This document shows, piece after piece, positions 55,421-64,000 of a stretch of 64,000 bases of DNA. The stretch is from Cryptomeria japonica. Lineage: Eukaryota; Streptophyta; Pinopsida; Cupressales; Cupressaceae. The notes under the pieces were generated by a model, which was given only the letters and a program-made list of their open reading frames with translations, had not been told where the DNA came from and did not search any database. Positions within the stretch are counted from its first letter, which is position 1. Each line of letters starts with the position of its first letter. The stretch lies in the NCBI RefSeq assembly GCF_030272615.1, contig NC_081413.1:723007649-723071648 (forward strand), given 5' to 3'. The translations under genes were made by a program, and so were the position numbers.

Positions 55421-56918
55421 TGATAGTTATGATACTTAATATAAGTACAGATCCAATAGCCAACAAGATGAGAGGGGGGAGGGGTGAATCATACAAACTT
55501 AATCATCCATAAAAACATCAAATTCAACCTCGGCAAAATATATATCAGTCATATAATCAAAAACTGTCAAACATGCAAACTCAAAAGCATATGAACAATA
55601 TAAACCTCATAACACCAGATTTAACATTAAAACCCAAATAGGGAAAAACCATTGTGGGATTTCGGACCGACTAAGAAATATACTCTTCTAGAGTATGCTC
55701 GGTTAAAAGCAAATCCTGTTAAAGATTACAAAACACATTGCTAGATGTGACCCGGTTAAGGGATTTCCCTCAGATCTGTTAGGATCTTCACTTTGTTAGA
55801 AGTGACCTTGTCAAAGGATTTCAAACACTCAATCAGGAATGTCACCTTGTTAGAGGATTTACATATAAGACTGTTAAGCCCACTCGGTTAAGAGATTTCC
55901 TGTCACTTTCATAAAATAATAGTAATACAATCTATCTGCAATTTCACATCTAAAATGCTAAAGCAGATTCCTATTTGTTCAATACAATCTAGACATAGAA
56001 CTAATCTTGTCTATCTACTGGGCATCAATACTCTGTTATTCTAACAGGTCTTCAAGCTTCTGTGCTCAGTAATCACTATGTAGCATCCCTGTGCATACAC
56101 TTGCCCGCATATATTGTTTATCAACAGTTCCTTATTTATAAACAATCTTCTAACTGCTTAATCTCCTTGATCACATTTCCCATGATCAATCATAGCCATC
56201 AGATCTTCAATCTTGTCCAGGTTCATTGTATCTTTCGATCTGAAAATGTTTTACCCTGCCTCGGAACTTGCACATTCACCTTGGAACTTGTGTTAGGGTA
56301 ATGCGGTTCAATCTGAGCTGTAGATCTTCTTGCCGAATTTCCATTTCCTTAGATTCATTAACAAACTTCTTCTACGGCTTGCCAATCATTGATCTGCTCC
56401 AGCTCATCAGCATCTTTCATTAAATATCACATGTAAACATTTAATGCATTTTGTTATAGCTCGGTTACAACTCGGTGAATACTAAACTTTACTCAGTAGA
56501 CATTATGTCTTCATTAACCAACTGTGATAACCTTAGGGTTTACCGACTAGGTTCCTTAGGGTTTACCGACCAGGTTCTTTGCTTGATAACATAGTATAGT
56601 ATTAACCTTTACATTTTACAACATATGTATGATGTTAACACAATCTAAAACATCAAGATCTCATCATTGTCTGACTCAGTAGAGTTGCCCATTGAATAAC
56701 TTATCCCCTTATTCATCATATTCTTTCCTGTGTCTTTACTGACTTCTTTATAATCTTCATATCATATTTCTTAACATATGGCAACATCATATTGAATTAG
56801 AAAATCAATTTCTTGACATCAATGACAAAATAATAATATCAAGATAGTAAAACATCTTTAATCAGTTATGTCCATAATCATCAACAACCTTCTCAATATC
56901 CTTGTAATATTGCCAACA
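55421..56918 (-). repeat. Cop-3 5' LTR (1498 bp)
   Basis: Minus strand TGTTGGCAATATTACAAGG to TATCATAACTATCA. ACCGAC/CTCGGT words recur in U3 (56460-56575). Confidence 0.9.
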
Positions 56919-56923
56919 TTTGC

Positions 56924-57904
56924 AACTTCACATCTAAAATGATAAAGCAGATTCTTATTTGCTCAAAACAATCCTGTCATAAGACTTATCTAGTCTTCTG
57001 TTGGGCTCCTTACTCTATTATTCAAACAGGTATCCAAGCTTTTGTGCTCAGTAATCACTATTTAGCATCCATGTGCTTACACTTGCCCGCATACATTGTT
57101 CATTAATGATTTCTTATTTATAAACAATTCTAACTGCTTAATCTCCTTGATCACATTTCCCATTATCAATCTTAGCTATCAGATCTTCAATCTTGACCAG
57201 GTTCAATGCATCTTTCAATCTAAAAATGTTTTACCTTGCCTCGGGACTTGCAGTCCTTTCTTGGAACTTGTACAATGTTATTGCGGTTCAATCTACGCTG
57301 TAGATCTTCCTGCTGATTTTTCATTGCCATAGATCCTTAACAAACTTTATGCGTGACATTCCAATCATTTATACATTTCCAGCTAATCATTGTCCTTCAT
57401 TAAATAATGCTTGTATTCATCCAATGCACTCTGTCATAACTTGGTTACAACTCTGTAAATACTAAACTTTACTCAGTAGACATTCTGCCTTCATTAACTG
57501 ATATTGATAACCTTAGGGTTTACCGACTAGGTTCTTTGCTCGGTGGCATAGTATAGTATTAACCTTACAATCAACAACATATGTAGGATATCAAAACAAT
57601 CTAAACATCATGATCTCATCATTGTCTAACTCGGTAAAAGTTGCCCATTGAATAACTTATTTCTCCCCTTTCTTATCACATTCTTTCTGTGTCTTTTACC
57701 GACCACTTAATACTCATCAAATCAATCTCTTCAAGATATGGCAACATCATACTGAATCAGAAAATCAATTTCTTGACATCAATGACAAAATAATGTTATA
57801 AAGATAGTTATCATCCTTCTTCAGTTATATCAAATAGTCTTCAACAACCTTCTCAATATCCTTAATGAATATCAACAATCTTTCTATCTACTGAAATGCC
57901 AACA
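56924..57904 (-). repeat. Cop-2 3' LTR, proximal part
   Basis: Minus strand TGTTGGCATTTCAGTAG starts at 57904 beside the polypurine tract. TATTTATA at 57115-57122 (minus TATAAATA) is a candidate core promoter. It continues at 53708 after Cop-3. Confidence 0.9.
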
Positions 57905-57918
57905 ATCTCCCCCTTTGG
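57905..57918 (-). promoter_or_regulatory. Cop-2 polypurine tract
   Basis: Minus strand CCAAAGGGGGAGAT directly before the LTR, identical in type to Cop-1. Confidence 0.88.
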
Positions 57919-58340
57919 CATTGAAGGAAAAACCAACTTTTAAATGGTAATACCAAAAAAATATTCAAATTGATTTGGATTCAGATTGCTGTTAAACTTC
58001 TCCTGTTATCCTTGAGCTGTAGACTTCTTTTGAAATCTTCTCCCTTTAGTAATCTTCTCCCCCTGTCATTAGTCTTTTGTTATCTTCTTCATTTAGGATT
58101 TTATCATTTAGTCTTCTCCCCCTTTGACAACAATGCCAAAAAGTAAAAGAACTAAATGATGATTTCTTCCTTTGTGAAGTGATTTGCCTTGTTGTTTATC
58201 ATCTTAGTCTTGGTCAGAGTAACTTGTCTCTATTCACTATTTCCTGCACAACTTTAGAAAACCTTCTAAAGTGTAAATCAACATCAATCCACACATAATA
58301 TTCTGTAGATTCATCGAATTTATGCTTTCACCGAACTTGG
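57919..58340 (-). other. Cop-2 3' untranslated region
   Basis: AT-rich, without a gene. CTCCCCCT/CTTCTCCCC phrases near 58040-58125 form several extra polypurine tracts on the minus strand, as also seen in the matching part of Cop-1. Confidence 0.55.
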
Positions 58341-61300
58341 TCAGTGAGTAGAAGATAGGGGTAGGACCCCTAACTTGCTTCTGAGATACTCAAAAGTGTC
58401 CCTTGGCAGTGGCTTTGTGAAGATGTCTGCTAATTGCTCCTTTGAACTTATATATTCTAGTACAACTTTCTTCTCTTGAACTTCTTCCCTGAGATAATGA
58501 TACTTTATAGATATATGCTTTGTCTTGGAATGCATTACCGGGTTCTTTGAAATGTTAATGGCACTAGTATTATCACAGAATATAGTTACTAGCTCAGTAA
58601 CTTTTTCATTTATACCTTCCAACAGTTGTTTGATCCATGCTATATTGGTACAATTCAATGTTGCAACAACATATTTAGCTTCTGTTGTTGACTGTGAAAT
58701 ACATCCTTATTTCTTGCTAAGCCAACTTACTAGTCTTTCTCCTAAAAAGAAAGCTCCACCACTTGTGCTTTTCTTGTCATCAATGTTGCCTGCCCAATCA
58801 GCATCAGTATAAACTTTTAAATCAAAATCATTTCTCTTTTCATATACTAAGCCATAATCTTCAGTGCCTCTTAGGTATCTGAAAATTCTCTTGATTGTTG
58901 TCATATGGGTTTCCTTGGGATCTGCAGAGAACCTTGCAATAATACCTACTGCATGTGCTATATCCAGTCTACTATGCACAACATATTGCAACTTCCCAAT
59001 CATAGATCGATAAAGTATCTCATCAACAGATGCAGATTCATCATTCTTTGATAATAACAGCTAGTAGTCATAGGAGTACTTACTGGTTTAGAATCCTACA
59101 TTCCAAATTTCTTCAAGATTTCTTTTATGTACTTGGATTGAGTAATGAAAATCTCATCTTTCATTTGCAGTATCTGTAAACCTATAAAATACTTTATCTC
59201 ACCGATTAATGACATCTCAAATTCTTTGCTCATTTCATTTCCAAAGTTCTTGCATAAGGAGTCATTACCACAAAAAATAATATCATCAACAAATATGGTT
59301 GAGATCAGTATACCATTGTCCTCATCATTCTTCATGTACATGTTGTTGTTTTCACTTGTCCTTATAAAACCAATCTTGATCAAATAAGAGTGCAATCTCT
59401 CATACCATGCTCTAGGTGCTTGCTTCAGACCATATAAAGCTTTGTTTAGTTTACATACCTGATCTTTACTCTTGTCTTGAACAAATCCTTCAGGTTGTTC
59501 AATGTAAACTTCTTCTTCTAGTATACCATTCAAAAATGCAGATTTAACATCCATTTGATATACCTTGAAATTTTTGAAAGTAGCATATGCCAACAATGTT
59601 CTTACTCCCTCAAGTCTAGCCACAGGTGCAAAGGTCTCACCATAATCTATTCCTTCTTCTTGAGCATAACCTTTACAAACTAGTCTTGCTTTGTTGCGAA
59701 TGACCTCACCTTTTTCATTTAGCTTGTTTTTGAAAATCCACTTTGTATCGATTACATTTTTGTCCTTCGGTCTTGGAATCAGTGTCCATGTGTCAATCTT
59801 CTTGATTTGATCAATCTCTTCTATCATAGCATTTACCCAATCTTCACTATTAAATGCCTCCTTTACTATTCTCAGTTCAAATTCAGAAATCAGACATGTG
59901 TTCTGTCTTAGTTTGTTCCTTGTCATCACTGGATCATCCTTGTCTCCTATAATCTAACTTGATGCATGATGTCTTCTGACATATTTGGCTAATATAGGCT
60001 CGGTAGACTCTGTATGATCTTCTTCATCACTCGGTAACTGGACATTATCTTCATTTTCTTCAGTAGCTTTCTCGGTAGGATTTCTCGGTTGAACATAAAC
60101 AAATTCTTCATAATCTTCTAGTTCTTTGGAATTTCCTTCATCATTTCTTTCTGCAAATTCATCAATTTTCACATTTGCACTTTCTACTATTTTGTTAGAT
60201 GATTTGATCAGACATTTAAATGCTTTACTTCTAGAAGAATAACCAAGAAATGTTCCTTCTTCACTTTTCTGATCAAACTTTCCATTTCTGTCATCTTTAT
60301 GAACATAGCATCTACTTCCAAAGATTTTAAAATAACTTACATTAGGTTTCTTGTCATACTAGATCTCATATGGTGTCTTCATAGTTCCTTTCTTCAGTTG
60401 AACTCGGTTCAGGGTGTAAACTGCAGTGTTGATTGCTTCTCTCCAAAATGTTTGAGGTACCCTCTTTTCTATAATCAAGGTTCTGGCACAATCCACAATT
60501 GATCTGTTTCTTCTCTCAGCTATCCCATTTTGTTGAGGTGTTCTTGGTGCAGACACTTGCCTTTTTATACCATGATCATTGCAGAATAAGTTAAATTCAT
60601 CAGAAGTGAACTCTCCTCCTCTATCAGATCTAAGACATTTCAGTTGTCTTCCTATTTCATTTTCAACTCTTGCCTTGTACCATTTGAACATTTGAAAAGC
60701 TTCTGATTTTTCTTTTAAAAACATGACTGACATCATCCTTGAGTAATCATCCACAAATAATATGAAATACTTATCACCATAATAACTTTGAACTTTCATA
60801 GGACCACAAAGATCAGTATGTACTAGATCTAAAATTCCTTTAGAAGTGTAGGACTTACTTGTAAAGCTTGATCTTGTCATCTTACCCATCTGGCATCCTC
60901 GGTATATAGCATTCTCAGGTTTTTCAAGACTCGGTAGACCTCTTACTCGGTGCTTCTTACTTATTTTGATCAGATTATCAAAATTTACATGACAAAACCT
61001 TTTATGCCATAACCAGGCATCATCTATCTTTGCATAAAGACACTTGTTCCAAGTTGAGTCAAGATGAAATGTATTACCTTTTGTTTGTGTCCCGATAGCA
61101 GCTAACTTTCCATGCTTGTCATGAACTTTGACAATTCCTTTCTGAAATTCTATTCAGTATCCTATATTGTTTAGATGTGCTACACTCAACAAAATGTATT
61201 TCAATCCTTCAACCCGGTATACATCATCACATTTAGCATTGTCAAGAAGTGTTATAGATCCTTTACCTTTCACCAGATATGGTGCATCATTACCAAATCT

Positions 61301-62527
61301 TACATAGCCTCCATCATAGTCTTCTAATTTAACAAACTTGTGTTTATCACCTGTCATGTGATGTGAGCATCCACTGTCTATGATCCAAGAATCATTATTA
61401 TTTATGTGAGATATTAGGGCTTTCTCTTCATACCTTTTTTCATCTGATCCATCTTTAATAGCCGCATAAACAACTTCCTCAGTATCAGTTTCATCAGATT
61501 TGTCATCGTTGGATTCGTCATCACCTACTAGACATGTCTTTCTATCTCTCCTTCTGAAGTCTCAGTGTCCTCTGTATTGGTTGTCTTTCTACCTGTCTTC
61601 TCGGTATTCTCTCTTTTCACTAGATTCTCTATCAGGACAGTTAGAAGCCATATGTCCTATTTTATCACAATTGAAACATTTTAAAGGTAGCTTCCCTTTA
61701 TACTTACCTTTTCCTCTCGGTAATCTTCTGGCTAATAATGCTTCAAACTCTTCTTGCTTCTTGATTTCCTCATATAGTTTGTGCACTTTTTCCATGTTCT
61801 TGCAAAATCTTTCACTTGCTCCACTGTGATCCCCTTCAGAGTACTTACTCATTCTATCATTGTAATCATCAGATTCACCAATATGAAAAGAACTGAATGC
61901 AGATTCTACTTTATTTACCGAAGACCCACTGTTATCAAAATTACTTAACTCAAATGCATGTAGCTTACCAATGGTAGCATCCAAAGAAACTGGCATGTTA
62001 GGTACAGACCTCAATTCATTGATTGTAGAGACTCGAATAACATAAGCTGGTAGAAGAGTTCTCAACAACTTACTTGTTACATCCTTTTCTTCAATAGTTC
62101 CACCTGCTCCTTTAATCTGATTGACAGTCTCTTTTAATCTTGTACTGTATTGTGTTATGTTCTCACCTTCATTCATTCTCATGGATTCAAGTTGTCGTCT
62201 TAGACTATCTACTTTTGCTCTTTGAACATGTTCATCACCGCCATAAACAAATATGAGCTTAGTCCACATTTCTTTTGCATCATTACAGCCTTCTAGATCA
62301 TTAAACTCTGAGTCGGTCAATGCTGATGTTATTTCAATCATAGCTTGAATATGTTCTTGCTTTTCTTTTATCTCTTCCAAGGTCATCGGATTGGTGCTCG
62401 GTGTAATGTAATCATTCTCCAGATAATATGTTGCATATTCTCCAATTCCTGATAAATTCAGCTTCATCCTTTTCTGCCATGTGGAGAAACTTGACTTGTT
62501 CAGCTTTGGTGCATCCCTTTTATACAT
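58341..62527 (-). pseudogene. Cop-2 gag-pol polyprotein, mostly intact copia frame
   Basis: Starts MYKRDAPKLNKSSF at 62527 and ends LGVLPLSSTH at 58341. In order: UBN2-type Gag, knuckle CFNCDKIGHMASNC (about 61660), protease WIIDSGCSHHMTG, pre-integrase WLWHKRFCHVNFD, integrase (HTDLCGPMKVQSYYG, DRGGEF, PQQNGIAERRN), RT ([22 protein letters not shown]), RNase H ([28 protein letters not shown]). It is broken by stops at 61589, 61562, 61154, 60359, 59954, 59096 and 58707 and by a 1-bp deletion near 59060. It is the best-preserved copia frame in the window. Confidence 0.93.
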
Positions 62528-62577
62528 CTTTGGATCTTTGCCTCAAGTACCTTTAAACTTTTCTTCTGGAGTGCAAG

Positions 62578-62589
62578 GCTTTGATACCA
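62578..62589 (-). promoter_or_regulatory. Cop-2 primer-binding site
   Basis: Minus strand TGGTATCAAAGC, one base off the usual initiator-Met complement. Confidence 0.88.
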
Positions 62590-62591
62590 AT

Positions 62592-64000
62592 TGATAGTTT
62601 TGATACTAATTGTAAAGTACAGATGCCAATAGCTAACAAGATGAGAGGGGGGGGTGAATCATACAAACTTAAACTTCCATGAAATCAACAGATTCAACCT
62701 TGGTAACATATGCTTCAGCAATATAACCAAAAACTGCTAAACATGCAAACTCATAAATACATAATCATCATAACACATATAACACCAGATTTAACGTGGA
62801 AACCCAAATAGGGAAAAACCACAGTGGGATTTCAGACCCACTAAGAAATATACTCTTCTAGAGTATGCTCGGTTAAAAGAAAATCATGTTAAAGATTACA
62901 AACACATTGCTAGATGTGACCCGGTTAAGGGATTTCCCTTAGATCTATTAGGATCTTCACTTTGTTAGAAGTGACCTTGTGAAAGGATTTCAAACACTCA
63001 TTTAGAATGTTACCTTGCTAGAGGGTTTACAAATAAGACTGTTAAGTCCACTCGGTTAAGAGATTTCTCTGTTATTCAGAATAAACAACAGTAGTAAATA
63101 TATCTGCAACTTCACATCTAAAATGCTAAAGCAGATTCTTATTTGCTCAAAACAATCCTTTCATAAGACTTATCTAGTCTTCTATTGGGCTCCTTACTCT
63201 GTTATTCAAACAGGTATCCAAGCTTCTGTGCTCGGTAATCACTATGTAGCATTCCTATGCTTACACTTGCCCGCATACATTGTTCATTAATGATTTCTTA
63301 TCTATAAACAATTCTAACTGCTTAATCTCCTTGATCACATTTCCCATGATCAATCTTAGCCATCAGATCTTCAATCTTGACCAGGTTCAATGCATCTTTC
63401 GATCTGAAAACATTTTACCTTGCCTCAGGACTTGCAGTCCTTTCTTGGAACTTGTACAAGGTTATTGTGGTTCAATCTGCGCTGTAGATCTTCCTGTCAA
63501 TTTTTCATTGCCATAGATCCTTAACAAACTTTATGCGTGGCATTCCAATCATTTATACATTTCCAGCTAATCATTTTCCTTCATTAAATAATGCTTATAT
63601 TCATCCAATGCGCTCTGTCATAACTCGGTTGCAACTCGTTAAATACTAAACTTTACTCGGTAGACATTCTACTTTCATTAACCGATATCGATAACCTTAG
63701 GGTTTACCGACTAGGTTCTTTGCTCGGTGACATAGTATAGTATTAACCTTACAATCAACAACATATGTAGGATATCAAAACAATATAAACATCATGATCT
63801 CATCATTGTCTAACTCGGTAATAGTTGCCCATTGAATAACTTATTTCTCCCCTTTCTTATCACATTCTTTCTGTGTCTTTTACCGACCATTTAATACTCA
63901 TCAAATCAATCTCCTCAAGATATGGCAACTTCATACTGAATCAGAAAATCAATTTCTTGACATCAATGACAAAATAATGTTATAAAGATAGTTATCATCC
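62592..64000 (-). repeat. Cop-2 5' LTR (partial, 1409 bp in window)
   Basis: It matches the Cop-2 3' LTR. The last ~100 bp (the minus-strand start) lie past the edge. CTCGGT/ACCGA words cluster at 63620-63820. Confidence 0.9.

Larger units (their letters stand above)
53709..56918 (-). mobile_element. Cop-3: internally deleted copia (3.2 kb) nested in the Cop-2 LTR
   Basis: It keeps a full 5' LTR (56918-55421), primer site, gag and the start of protease. It then passes directly into a 321-bp end piece of the 3' LTR (54029-53709). Everything from late protease to the middle of the 3' LTR is missing. It is non-autonomous. Confidence 0.9.
5166..64000 (-). mobile_element. Tat-3: Ty3/gypsy Tat-type element split by five insertions
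   Basis: Segments read right to left: Gag C-terminus (53192-52357), protease (51089-50173), protease-RT linker (42255-40850), RT to integrase (33304-30092), 3' region with an antisense PMD gene, PPT, and LTR (24710-23606 plus the stub below 5257). The 5' LTR, leader and Gag N-terminus lie beyond 64000. Each split coincides with an LTR pair, or a solo LTR, flanked by 5-bp duplications, and the reading frame resumes across the NA-1 and Cop-1 sites. About 13 kb of the element is in the window. Confidence 0.88.
53193..64000 (-). mobile_element. Cop-2: Ty1/copia element, minus strand, 5' LTR runs off the window
   Basis: From high to low coordinates: 5' LTR (about 100 bp missing at the edge), primer site, gag-pol, polypurine tract and 3' LTR. 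The 3' LTR is split by Cop-3 (53709-56918). It is inserted in Tat-3 gag; TGTTG (53188-53192) is the presumed target duplication, whose partner is outside the window. Confidence 0.92.

Noticed and set aside
63280-63516. ORFs recurring at 56062, 57096 and 63280
   Set aside because: All lie at the same place in copia LTRs, antisense to the element; conserved as LTR sequence, not as a gene.
1-64000. Endogenous virus with envelope gene
   Set aside because: No ORF with signal peptide and transmembrane anchor after pol in any element; all are ordinary plant gypsy or copia types.

Overview
The window looks like nuclear DNA of a plant with a very large, repeat-filled genome. A gymnosperm such as a conifer would fit, but the sequence does not prove it. 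The DNA is AT-rich. Nearly all of it can be assigned to nested LTR retrotransposons, all of them broken. I found no rRNA or tRNA gene and no host gene outside a retroelement.

Layout, using my own labels. Tat-1 (1-4086, +) is the 3' part of a Ty3/gypsy Tat-type element: integrase, a 13-copy ~50-bp tandem array and a 3' LTR. It sits in Cop-0 (4087-~5165, -), an old Ty1/copia relic. Tat-2 (5258-23605, +) is a complete 18.35-kb Tat-type element with two LTRs and the 5-bp target duplication GGAAT. It is inserted in the 3' LTR of Tat-3. Tat-3 (-) is a third Tat-type element, in pieces from about 5.2 kb to past the right edge. It is interrupted by Tat-2, by Cop-1 (33305-40844, + copia), by NA-1 (42256-50172, -, an LTR element with no recognisable polymerase or integrase), by a solo LTR (51090-52356) and by Cop-2 (53193 to beyond 64000, - copia). 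Cop-2 carries Cop-3 (53709-56918, -, an internally deleted copia) in its 3' LTR. Target duplications and reading frames that resume across the insertions support this order.

The Tat elements encode Gag, a DGG-type aspartic protease, a G-patch-like linker, reverse transcriptase with RNase H, a second RNase H-like domain, and an integrase with a GPY/F-type tail and no chromodomain. Tat-2 reads as one gag-pol frame (9776-17275) with 20 premature stops and no frameshift.

The most interesting content is cargo. Between pol and the 3' LTR, both Tat-2 and Tat-3 carry an antisense plant mobile domain (PMD) gene with a short first exon, a phase-0 intron, a PMD exon and an acidic tail. Tat-2 also has clusters of a TAGCGCAT-like motif at both ends of its internal region, in opposite orientations. 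NA-1 encodes a coiled-coil protein with five CCHC-type zinc knuckles, two of them intact, and an unrecognised protein of about 1,100 codons. All calls are from reading the sequence by eye; no database search was possible.
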